Positions 1-6,941 of a stretch of DNA of 6,998 nucleotides are shown here, in pieces; within the stretch, counting starts at the first letter, position 1, and every line of letters starts with the position of its first letter. Origin of the DNA: Thermaerobacter marianensis (GTDB taxonomy: Bacteria; Bacillota; Sulfobacillia; DYIH01); contig DYIH01000085.1 in the NCBI GenBank assembly GCA_020723785.1, forward strand, positions 1 to 6,998, in the 5' to 3' direction. The notes below the pieces were generated by a model. The model ran no database searches, was not told the DNA's origin, and was given only the letters and a program-made list of their open reading frames with translations. Both the position numbers and the translations under genes were made by a program.

Positions 1-1
1 C

Positions 2-295
2 GAATACGTCCGGTCACGGGGGATCAACGTCGTCATCCGGGGTCTGCGGGCCGTCACCGACTTCGAGTACGAGTTCCAGATGGCCCAGATGAACAGCCAT
101 CTGAACCGCGACCTGGAGACGTTCTTCATGATGACCCGTCTGGAGCACGCCTATCTCAGCTCCAGCATCGTCAAGACGGTGGCCCGCTTCGGCGGCCTGG
201 TCGGCGACCTGGTGCCGCCCGGGGTCGAGGCGCGGCTGAGAGAAAAGTACAGAGGAGAGGACCATGGAACAGGACCTGCAGAGCGTTCTCGATGA
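2..295 (+). CDS. coaD: Phosphopantetheine adenylyltransferase, 3' part only
   Basis: This is the C-terminal ~97 residues of pantetheine-phosphate adenylyltransferase, cut by the window edge. The enzyme transfers AMP from ATP to 4'-phosphopantetheine, giving dephospho-CoA in the cytoplasm, the penultimate step of CoA synthesis. The open frame runs from base 2 to a TGA at 293-295. It carries the family's IRGLRAVTDFEYE segment followed by QMAQMN, then FMMT and the nucleotide-binding LSSSIVKTVARFGG stretch. The end is typical (LVPPGVEARLREKY), followed by about 13 extra residues. The tail overlaps the start of the next gene by 32 bases, which suggests an operon and coupled translation. The family assignment is secure; the start of the gene lies outside the window. 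Confidence 0.95.
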   Translation, partial: EYVRSRGINVVIRGLRAVTDFEYEFQMAQMNSHLNRDLETFFMMTRLEHAYLSSSIVKTVARFGGLVGDLVPPGVEARLREKYRGEDHGTGPAERSR

Positions 296-737
296 ACTGG
301 AGCGCATGGTGGACGACGCCGGGCACATCCCGTTCACCGGCCGGGTGGTGCTCAACTCCGACAAGGTCTACGAACTTCTCGACCGGGTGCGCAACTCGCT
401 CCCCGAGGCCACCCAGCAGGCCCAGCGGGTGATCCGCGACCGCGACCGCATCCTGGCCCAGGCCCGGGAGGAGGCCGAGGCCATCGTCAAGGAGGCCCAG
501 ACCTACGCCGAGAAGCTGACCCGCGAGTCGGCCATCGTCCAGCGGGCCGAGGAGGAGGCCAGCCGGATAATCGACGAGGCCAACCGGACCGGCCGGGAGA
601 TCCGCATGGGCGCACGGGAGTACGCCGACGAGATACTGGAGAAGCTCGAGGCCAACCTGCAGAAGTGTCTGACCATCGTCCGCCAGGGCCGCGAGGAACT
701 GGGGCCCGCCCGCGCCCTGTCCGAGGACGGCGCCTAG
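264..737 (+). CDS. Small coiled-coil protein following coaD (ATPase subunit H / DivIVA-like in sequence style)
   Basis: A 157-residue soluble protein. The start ATG at 264 has an AGGAG at 253-257 with six bases between, and lies inside the end of coaD, so the two are probably cotranscribed. Residues ~1-45 hold a mixed N-terminal segment (DELERMVDDAGHIPF, then GRVVLNSDKVYELLDRVRNSLPE). Residues ~48-145 are a nearly unbroken charged helix rich in Ala, Glu and Arg with coiled-coil spacing. No signal peptide, membrane segment or catalytic motif is visible. Such proteins are commonly found beside coaD in Bacillota and are often labelled 'ATPase' because the helix resembles ATP synthase b/H stalk subunits. 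That label reflects composition and not demonstrated activity. The N-terminal segment with a short hydrophobic strand, then a helix, recalls DivIVA-type scaffold proteins. Function unknown. The gene ends in a TAG that overlaps the stop of the opposing gene. Confidence 0.85.
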   Translation: MEQDLQSVLDELERMVDDAGHIPFTGRVVLNSDKVYELLDRVRNSLPEATQQAQRVIRDRDRILAQAREEAEAIVKEAQTYAEKLTRESAIVQRAEEEASRIIDEANRTGREIRMGAREYADEILEKLEANLQKCLTIVRQGREELGPARALSEDGA

Positions 738-1306
738 TTCCCCTCGCCGGTCATCCCCGCCGTCATGAGAAAACGGAGGGCGGCCTGGGGCGGCGTGTCC
801 AGTACGGTGAGGCAGGCGCGCGGCACGATGGCGATGAAACCGCCGCCCAGTTGCAGCGACTGGGGAATGAACACCGCCACCCGGTCCCGGCCGGGGTCGC
901 CGAGGAGCGCCAGGTCCTCGGCGGTCACGAAGCCGAGGATCTCCAGGGGCCAGCCGGGCGCCCGCACCAGGACCACCTTGGAGAAGGACTGCTTGGTGCC
1001 GCCGAAGGCGCCGATGATGTCCTTGATGCCTCCGTAGAGCCCCTTTACCAGGGGGATGCGCCGCATCAGGTGTTCGAACAGGGCGATGGCCTGCCGTGCT
1101 ATGAAAAAGCGGCCGACGAAGCCGACCAGGGTGATCAGCAGGACGGCGGTCACGACGCCGAGCCCGGGAACACGCAGGGAGCCGGGCAGCAGGGTGGCGC
1201 CCAAACCCTCCAACAGGCCCAGCACCCGGCTGATGACATAGAACGTTAAAACGATAGGCGCCAGTACAAGGATCCCGCTGGCGAAGTACTGGAAGAATTT
1301 CCGCAT
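734..1306 (-). CDS. DUF502 family integral membrane protein
   Basis: A 190-residue protein of the widespread DUF502 family (function unknown). Two hydrophobic segments, at residues ~8-30 (ASGILVLAPIVLTFYVI) and ~47-69 (GVVTAVLLITLVGFVGRFF), should cross the membrane. They are followed by the family signature IPLVKGLYGGIKDI and a soluble C-terminal part with the hallmark VFIP...GGGFIAIVP segment, where many relatives have a Pro/Thr-rich VFVPTTPNPTSG. I chose the ATG at 1306-1304 because the strong GGGAGGAGG lies seven bases upstream. A GTG two codons earlier (1312) is only one base from that site and is less likely. The gene is convergent with the coiled-coil gene and divergent from the protease. 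Nothing in the sequence points to a role beyond membrane location. Confidence 0.9.
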   Translation of the reverse strand: MRKFFQYFASGILVLAPIVLTFYVISRVLGLLEGLGATLLPGSLRVPGLGVVTAVLLITLVGFVGRFFIARQAIALFEHLMRRIPLVKGLYGGIKDIIGAFGGTKQSFSKVVLVRAPGWPLEILGFVTAEDLALLGDPGRDRVAVFIPQSLQLGGGFIAIVPRACLTVLDTPPQAALRFLMTAGMTGEGN

Positions 1307-1388
1307 TCCCACGCCTCCTCCCTTGAAGCACGGGGCCTTTTAACCCGCCTTCTGGAATGATTCGCCACGTGATGGACAATCCCTTGGA

Positions 1389-1394
1389 TATAAT
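1389..1394 (+). promoter_or_regulatory. Candidate -10 box for the PDZ/Lon-like protease gene
   Basis: A perfect TATAAT lies in the AT-richer part of the divergent intergenic region and points toward the protease gene. No good -35 hexamer is found 15-19 bases upstream (CACGTG occupies the 17-spacer position), so this would be a weak or activator-dependent promoter, or a chance match. A start near 1401 would give a leader of about 85 bases, which includes a direct repeat of TCCGGAGG. Confidence 0.35.
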
Positions 1395-1486
1395 GAGATT
1401 CCGGAGGTCCGGAGGCTGGAGAGGGTGTCCCGGCCCTCGGCGTCCTTCGCAAACGTACAGGGCTCGAAGTGAGAGGGGGTGTGCCG

Positions 1487-2974
1487 GTGGGCTGGTCGAT
1501 CCGGGGGCGGTGGCGCCGGATGTCGGGGTTGGTGGTGTTGGCGCTGGCCCTGCGGTTCATGCCTACAGGGATGTACGCCATCGAGCCGGGCCTGGTCCTG
1601 CCCACACGGGATGCCGTCACCGTCCGGGACGGGGAGCGGCCGGGGGCTGGTCGCTTTCTCTTCGTCACCGTGGCCGCCCGCCCGGCCCCCCTGGGGCTCG
1701 CTCTGTGGAAGGCCCTCGACCCCAACGCCAGCCTGGTTCCGAAAACGGCCATCGTCCCGCCTGGGAAGGGGGTCGAGGCGTTTCTGGCGGATGCACGGGA
1801 GCAGATGAAGGAAAGCCAGGCCTTTGCCGTCCATGCCGCCCTCCGCCTCCGGGGCCTGCCGGCCGAGGTGGGCGGCCGGGGATTGCGGGTGCTGGCCGTC
1901 CGGCCCGGTACCCCTGCCAGCGGTAAACTGGTGCCCGGAGACGTCGTCGTGGCCGCCGGCGGCCGGCCGGTAAGCACGGGCGAGGACGTGCTGGACGCTC
2001 TCGACCGCCTGCCGGCCGGCGGGCGCCTGATGCTTGCGGTGGAGCGCGGGGGAGGGCGGCGGCAGGTGCCCCTGTCTCCTGGTGAAGGCGTGCGCCACCT
2101 GGGGCTGCCCGGCCTGGGCATAGAGGGCGTGACCGAAGGGCTGACGGCCCGCTTCCCGGTCAAAGTCGGCTTCGCCGTCCGGGAAGTGGCGGGGCCCTCG
2201 GCCGGCCTGATGTTCGCCCTGGAGGTCCTCGATCAGGTGGACAAGTCGCGGGACCTGACCGGCGGTCGGGCGATCGCCGGGACCGGGGCGATCTGGCCGT
2301 CCGGCCGCGTCGGGCCCGTCGGCGGCGTCCGGCAGAAAGTGGCGGCGGCCCGCCGGGCGGGGGCGCAGGTGTTCCTGGTCCCGTCGTCCGAGGCCGACGA
2401 GGCCCGCCGGGCGGCCGGCCCGATGCGCGTGCTTCCCGTGAGCACCCTGGACGACGCCGTGCGGGCTCTGGCGCCGCCGGGCGGGGTATCACAAAGCGCG
2501 AAGAAGGTTGGCCATCTCGATGGCTGTCACAGCCGCCTCGAAGCCTTTGTTACCGGCCTTGGTCCCGGCCCGCTCCACCGCCTGCTCGATGGTGTCGGTC
2601 GTCAGCACCCCGAAGATCACCGGCACACCCGTTTGGAGCCCCACCTGGCTGATCCCCTTGGCCACCTCGCTGGCCACGTGAGCGTAGTGGTCGGTGGCGC
2701 CGCGGATGACGGCTCCCAGGCAGATGACGGCATCGAAGCGGCCCGATTCGGCCAGCCTGCGGGCGGCCAGCGGGATCTCAAAGGCTCCCGGTACCCAGGC
2801 CACGGTCACGTCCCCCTCGTCGGCCCCGTGGCGGCGCAGCCCGTCCACTGCTCCTTTGAGCAGGCTGGAGGTGATGAATTCGTTGAAGCGGGAGACGACG
2901 AGGGCGAACTTGAAGCCGGTTGCGCTGAGGTGCCCTTCGAGGACGTTCATAGCGTTCGGATCATCCTTTCATAG
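1487..2974 (+). CDS. Membrane-anchored PDZ / S16 (Lon-type) serine protease, YlbL-like, with open frame running past the family's end
   Basis: The first ~333 residues match the YlbL/SdrC-type protease layout. An N-terminal hydrophobic anchor spans residues ~13-26 (SGLVVLALALRF). A spacer follows, then a PDZ domain at ~120-195 (GLRVLAVRPGTPASGKLVPGD). Last comes a Lon-type S16 domain with the nucleophile in GPSAGLMF (Ser ~238) and its partner Lys in GGVRQKVAAA (Lys ~284). The domain should face the outside of the membrane and cleave membrane or exported proteins; the substrate is unknown. I chose GTG 1487 because GAGAGGGGG lies seven bases upstream; GTG 1469 (AGGG at 1459-1462) and GTG 1481 are alternatives. 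The expected end is near LDDAVRALAPPGG (~2485), but no stop follows. The frame continues for about 162 residues, codon for codon opposite ribH, to TAG at 2972-2974. The extension resembles no domain I know and may reflect stop loss, a sequence error or a true overlap. Confidence 0.85.
   Translation: MGWSIRGRWRRMSGLVVLALALRFMPTGMYAIEPGLVLPTRDAVTVRDGERPGAGRFLFVTVAARPAPLGLALWKALDPNASLVPKTAIVPPGKGVEAFLADAREQMKESQAFAVHAALRLRGLPAEVGGRGLRVLAVRPGTPASGKLVPGDVVVAAGGRPVSTGEDVLDALDRLPAGGRLMLAVERGGGRRQVPLSPGEGVRHLGLPGLGIEGVTEGLTARFPVKVGFAVREVAGPSAGLMFALEVLDQVDKSRDLTGGRAIAGTGAIWPSGRVGPVGGVRQKVAAARRAGAQVFLVPSSEADEARRAAGPMRVLPVSTLDDAVRALAPPGGVSQSAKKVGHLDGCHSRLEAFVTGLGPGPLHRLLDGVGRQHPEDHRHTRLEPHLADPLGHLAGHVSVVVGGAADDGSQADDGIEAARFGQPAGGQRDLKGSRYPGHGHVPLVGPVAAQPVHCSFEQAGGDEFVEAGDDEGELEAGCAEVPFEDVHSVRIILS
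2489..2950 (-). CDS. ribH: 6,7-dimethyl-8-ribityllumazine synthase
   Basis: A 153-residue lumazine synthase, close to the usual length. It condenses 5-amino-6-ribitylaminouracil (from the RibD branch) with 3,4-dihydroxy-2-butanone 4-phosphate (from RibBA), giving the lumazine that RibE uses. Visible family features are SRFNEFITSSLLKGA (Phe22 stacks on the substrate), VAWVPGAFEIPLAA, CLGAVIRGATDHY with catalytic His88, GVPVIFGVLTTDTIEQA, and ERAGTKAGNKG with phosphate-binding Arg127. In Bacillus the enzyme forms a 60-subunit capsid that can enclose riboflavin synthase; the same here is an inference. The gene is last in the operon, 156 bases after ribBA, behind a modest ribosome site (AAAGGATGATCC, 8 bases before ATG). 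No terminator is visible after its TGA. The whole gene lies opposite the extended protease reading frame. Confidence 0.97.
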   Translation of the reverse strand: MNVLEGHLSATGFKFALVVSRFNEFITSSLLKGAVDGLRRHGADEGDVTVAWVPGAFEIPLAARRLAESGRFDAVICLGAVIRGATDHYAHVASEVAKGISQVGLQTGVPVIFGVLTTDTIEQAVERAGTKAGNKGFEAAVTAIEMANLLRAL

Positions 2975-3106
2975 GGAGTTCACGGCTCTGATGCGGTGTT
3001 TTGCAACACTTCTCCAAGGTCTTATCCCACAAGGGTTCCGCCGGGTGTTACACCACACCACCCAAGGGGCGCGACAGTCCCGCCACGCCCGCTGCCGGCC
3101 TTAGCT

Positions 3107-4422
<1,316 letters not shown>

Positions 4423-4423
<1 letters not shown>

Positions 4424-5181
4424 TAAAAAGCTCCTTTAGAAGAGAAGCCATGTTCGGCCAGGAATTCCCGTGTGAGCCGCGGCGGCGTCCCCGCCCCGGA
4501 GCCGTGTGGCGCGGGTTGCCCCGCCGCCTCCGGCCCCCCGCCGCCCGCCGCCGTTGCCGTGGGGTCGTGCGCCGATCCGCCCCGCGCGGCCAGGTGGGGC
4601 TCCAGGAGGCGCGCCACGTACTTGCCCACCAGGTCAGCCTCCAGGTTCACCGGATCGCCCCGCCGGACACGCCCCAAAGTCGTGCTTTCTGCCGTGTGGG
4701 GGATAATGGATACCCGGAACCCGTCCTCGGTGTGACTGACGACCGTCAGACTGACCCCGTCGACGGCCACCGACCCCCTGGGAACCAGGTAGCGGGCCAC
4801 CTGGGGCGGGGCGGCGATGTCCAGGATGAACGCGTTGTCCAGCGGCTGCCGTCCCAGGACCTCTCCGACGCCGTCCACGTGGCCGGTTACCAGGTGGCCG
4901 CCCAGCCGATCGCCCAGCCGCAGGGCTCGTTCCAGGTTGACCGGGTCGCCGGGGCGCAGCCGGCCAAGGGAGGTGACCCGCGCCGTCTCCGGCATCACGT
5001 CGGCGGTGAAGCCGCCGCCCGCCGTCTCGCGCACCGTCAGACAGACGCCGTTGACGGCGATGCTGTCGCCGGCCCGCGCCCCCTCCAGCACCTTCCGGGC
5101 CTGCACCCTGAGCACGAAGGCCCCGCCATGCCACTCCAGGGTCGTCACCCGGCCCAGTTCCTCCACCAGCCCGCTGAACAG
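4423..5181 (-). CDS. ribE: Riboflavin synthase (alpha subunit type), probable CTG start
   Basis: Riboflavin synthase dismutates two 6,7-dimethyl-8-ribityllumazine molecules into riboflavin and the RibD-branch pyrimidine. Two lumazine-binding barrels are visible: residues ~1-97 (NGVCLTV, MPETARVTSLG) and ~99-190 (GGHLVTGHVDGVG, DGVSLTVV, IPHTAESTTLG). Equivalents of the known key residues are Cys47, His101 and Asp183. The nearest usual start, GTG 5166, would remove the family's conserved N-terminus (MFTGIVEE in relatives). That motif is encoded just upstream as FSGLVEE directly after a CTG (5181-5179), and the codon before the CTG is TGA, so no ATG/GTG/TTG is available. I therefore annotate the CTG as start (252 residues); an assembly error is the alternative. 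The C-terminus has an Ala/Gly/Pro-rich insert of about 36 residues before the usual LTREFLAEHGF end. The gene begins 20 bases after ribD and its stop overlaps the ribBA start. Confidence 0.9.
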
Positions 5182-5211
5182 TCACCCCACCCCCATCCAT
5201 ATCACCCCACC
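5182..5211. repeat. 10-bp direct repeat at the ribD/ribE junction
   Basis: On the coding (-) strand the sequence GGTGGGGTGA occurs twice, 20 bp apart. The first copy (5211-5202) ends in the ribD stop codon. The second (5191-5182) ends in the TGA immediately before the presumed ribE CTG start. The G-rich run between and within the copies is the only ribosome-binding candidate for ribE, with GGGGG eight bases before the CTG. Confidence 0.8.
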
Positions 5212-6356
5212 GGGCCTGGTGGCCCGGCGGGGACCCCATAAATTATGCGGGCCGCCGCCGGCAGGTAGCCCGTTAGGAGAATGTCCTCGCCCACCGCTTC
5301 CGCCGCCAGCCGCTCCACGCGCCAGGCGCCGGCCAGCCGCTCCACGCCCGGCCCGCCCACGGGCCCCGGCGCCGCGGCGCCGCCCACCACCTTCGGCGCC
5401 ACGAAGCACAGCACCTTGTCCACGACCCCGGCCGCCAGGGCGGCGGCGTTCAGTGTGGCCCCGCCCTCCAGCAGCACGCTCGTCACCTCGCGGCGGCCCA
5501 GTTCGGCCATCAGGGCCGCCAGGTCCACGCGCCCGTCCCGTTCCGGCAGGACCAGCACCTCGGCCCCGGCCGCCTCCAGCGCTCGCCGCCGTTCCGCCGG
5601 CGCCCGCTCCGTGGTGGCCACCCAGGTGGGGGCCGGCGAGTCCAACTGCAGCAACCGCGCGTCCGGTGGCAGGCGGAGAGCGCTATCGACGACGATGCGA
5701 ACCGGATCCCGGCTGGCCGTTCCCGGTGGGCGGGCGGTCAGTTGCGGGTCATCGGCCAGGGCCGTACCGATGCCGACCATGACCGCGTCCAGCTCGGAAC
5801 GCAGCCGGTGCGCCAGCGCCCGGGACGCCTCCCCGCTGATCCAGCGGGACTCGCCGCACGCCGTGGCGATCTTTCCGTCCAGGGTCATGGCCGTCTTCAT
5901 CGCCACGAAGGGCCGCCCCGCGGTGACGTAAACGAAGAAGGCTTCGTTGAGCCGGCGCGCCTCTTCCTCCAAGACGCCGGCGGTTACTTCGACCCCGGCC
6001 TCCCGCAGCCGCTCGAAACCGCGCCCCGCCACCCGCGGGTTCGGGTCCTGTACGGCGGCCACCACCCGCCGCACCCCGGCGGCCAGGATGGCCTCGGTAC
6101 AGGGCGGTGTACGGCCGTGGTGGCTGCAAGGCTCCAGGGTTACGTACAGGGTGGCGCCGCGCGCCCCGGTACCGGCGGCGGCCAAGGCGTGCACCTCGGC
6201 ATGGGGGGTCCCGGCCTTTTGATGATACCCCTCGCCGACGACCCGCCCGTCCTTGACCACCACCGCCCCGACCAGCGGGTTGGGGCTCGTCCGCCCGGCG
6301 GCCCGGCGGGCCAGGGCCAGGGCACGGGCCATGAACGCCGTGTCGTTGTCGCTCAC
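5202..6356 (-). CDS. ribD: Bifunctional diaminohydroxyphosphoribosylaminopyrimidine deaminase / 5-amino-6-(5-phosphoribosylamino)uracil reductase
   Basis: A 384-residue two-domain enzyme that performs the deamination and the NADPH-dependent side-chain reduction after GTP cyclohydrolase II. Residues ~5-145 are a zinc cytidine-deaminase-type domain with SPNPLVGAVVV, HAEVHAL (His52, Glu54) and LEPCSHHGRTPPC (Cys77, Cys86). Residues ~150-365 are the reductase, with KTAMTLDGKIAT, SRWISGEASR, VGIGTALADDPQLTAR and LLEGGATLNAA. The tail after LLTGYLP is slightly longer than in relatives. I chose the GTG at 6356: a run of seven G lies seven bases upstream, and the protein then begins where relatives do. 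The frame is open for another 50 codons upstream, but that stretch spans the riboswitch terminator. ribD is first in the operon, 33 bases after that terminator, so its expression should fall when FMN is plentiful. Confidence 0.96.
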   Translation of the reverse strand: MSDNDTAFMARALALARRAAGRTSPNPLVGAVVVKDGRVVGEGYHQKAGTPHAEVHALAAAGTGARGATLYVTLEPCSHHGRTPPCTEAILAAGVRRVVAAVQDPNPRVAGRGFERLREAGVEVTAGVLEEEARRLNEAFFVYVTAGRPFVAMKTAMTLDGKIATACGESRWISGEASRALAHRLRSELDAVMVGIGTALADDPQLTARPPGTASRDPVRIVVDSALRLPPDARLLQLDSPAPTWVATTERAPAERRRALEAAGAEVLVLPERDGRVDLAALMAELGRREVTSVLLEGGATLNAAALAAGVVDKVLCFVAPKVVGGAAAPGPVGGPGVERLAGAWRVERLAAEAVGEDILLTGYLPAAARIIYGVPAGPPGPVG

Positions 6357-6389
6357 CCCTTCACCCCCCCAAGCGACCCGCTGACCGGC

Positions 6390-6425
6390 AAAAAAGACCG
6401 CCCCGGAGGCCGCAACCTCCGGGGC
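6390..6425 (-). terminator. Intrinsic terminator of the FMN riboswitch
   Basis: On the - strand a perfect 10-bp stem (GCCCCGGAGG, 6-nt loop, CCTCCGGGGC) is followed after four bases by six T. It lies between the aptamer and ribD, the position of the regulatory terminator in Bacillus-type FMN riboswitches. It is expected to form when FMN is bound and to stop transcription before ribD. Confidence 0.9.
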
Positions 6426-6519
6426 AGGGGGTGGAGAACGACGTCGCACGCGCATACCCCGGCCCGGGTCGGCGGACCCGGCCGCGGCCAAGGGATACGT
6501 AGACATCCGCGCGCTGCCG

Positions 6520-6717
6520 AACCTTCTCCCATCCAGACTTTACTGTCGGCTCCGGAAATCCCACCGGATCAACCGCTGGCGGCGACGCCGCGTGCGGCTC
6601 GCGGGCTTGGCCCGACACCCCCGCCGCATCGCGGGCGGCGCGCCGGCCCTCACCGCCGGTCAGGAATTGGAGGGGGTCGCCCGGGGGTCGCCCCCTCCTC
6701 ACCTTGCCCCGAAGGTT
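6520..6717 (-). promoter_or_regulatory. FMN riboswitch aptamer (RFN element) with enlarged L2 loop
   Basis: All conserved blocks of the RFN element are readable on the - strand in order: AACCTTCGGGGCAAGG (5' side of P1/P2), AATTCCTGACCGGCGGTGA, AAGCCCGCGAGCC, GATCCGGT...CCGGAGCCGAC, AGTAAAGTCTGG and ATGGGAGAAGGTT. P1 is a perfect 7-bp pairing (6711-6717 with 6520-6526). The variable region between the GCGGT and AGCCCGCGA blocks holds an extra GC-rich hairpin, which is common. Less common is a 30-nt stretch (6669-6698) inside the L2 loop. The P5 loop is TGGGATTT, one base longer than the usual seven. The element sits 3-4 turns of sequence upstream of a terminator and controls the ribD-ribE-ribBA-ribH unit. 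Binding of FMN should promote termination. Confidence 0.96.
6669..6698 (-). repeat. Inverted and tandem repeat inserted in aptamer loop L2
   Basis: On the - strand this 30-nt segment begins GGAGG and ends TCC, and between them are two tandem copies of the 11-mer GGGCGACCCCC. Each copy can fold alone as a mini-hairpin (GGG-CGA-CCC), or the outer GGAGGGGG can pair with the terminal CCCCCTCC in an 8-bp stem. It separates TGA from AATT, which together would restore the normal seven-base L2 loop. Confidence 0.85.
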
Positions 6718-6734
6718 ATTGGCGCTTTGTTCAT

Positions 6735-6763
6735 ATTCTAGGCGACAAAGGGGGCATTTACAA
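6735..6763 (-). promoter_or_regulatory. Promoter of the riboflavin operon
   Basis: On the - strand TTGTAA (6763-6758) and TAGAAT (6740-6735) are separated by 17 bases, a good sigma-A (sigma-70 type) arrangement. A start near 6728 would leave about ten bases before the first P1 base of the aptamer at 6717, as expected for a riboswitch leader. Confidence 0.75.
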
Positions 6764-6873
6764 GACCCATGGGGTCTGAGCCATCCCCGGTTTTGGAGCC
6801 TTGAATTTAGTTAGTGGAAGACCGTAGCCAAGGATTCACTGACGGCGCGTCAGAACGGGACTTGCTGGCCCCA

Positions 6874-6941
6874 CCTTGGTGCGGCAGGCTCATCATTAAC
6901 CACAGTTATATTCCTGGTCTGCAAGCCCTTGCCGCACAAGG
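6874..6941. repeat. Imperfect inverted repeat in the lower-GC region upstream of the riboflavin promoter
   Basis: CCTTGGTGCGGCAGG (6874-6888) and CCTTGCCGCACAAGG (6927-6941) are inverted copies that differ by one inserted base on each side; the shared core is TGCGGCA. The loop is 38 bases. No T-run follows on either strand, so it does not look like a terminator. It might be part of a structured RNA, a protein-binding site or the remnant of a mobile element. The surrounding 6779-6998 is about 54% G+C by hand count and shows no recognisable gene. Confidence 0.4.

Noticed and set aside
171..1379. Long - strand open frame of about 400 codons opposite the coiled-coil gene and DUF502
   Set aside because: Arg/Gly/Pro-rich translation with no family features, in a different frame from two well-supported genes; typical of high-GC DNA.
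1340..1486. Possible leader-encoded peptide or riboswitch before the protease gene
   Set aside because: The ATG at 1393 overlaps the -10 box and its frame is a shadow of the protease frame. Repeats of TCCGGAGG are present but no known riboswitch or T-box motif is visible.
2996..3009. Small hairpin GTGTT-TTGC-AACAC after the extended protease frame, as terminator or (on - strand, GCAA tetraloop) a regulator of ribH
   Set aside because: Only five base pairs and no adequate T-run on either strand; too weak to call.
4450..5241. + strand open frames over ribE and ribD (4450-5241, 4817-5782, 5742-6779) and over ribBA (2996-3868, 3962-4426)
   Set aside because: All lie opposite strongly supported riboflavin genes, have Arg/Pro/Gly-biased translations and no recognisable domain. 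The last one over ribD even runs through the riboswitch.
6357..6506. In-frame 50-codon N-terminal extension of ribD beginning at ATG 6506
   Set aside because: It lacks a ribosome-binding site, is unrelated to RibD N-termini, and would be translated across the riboswitch terminator; the GTG at 6356 fits the family length and has a G-rich site at the right distance.
6538..6546. Apparent one-base loss in aptamer loop L6 (GTAAAGTC against GTGAAAGTC of Bacillus)
   Set aside because: The Fusobacterium element that was crystallised has the same length (GTAGAGTC), so this is normal variation and not a change matched to the L2 insertion.
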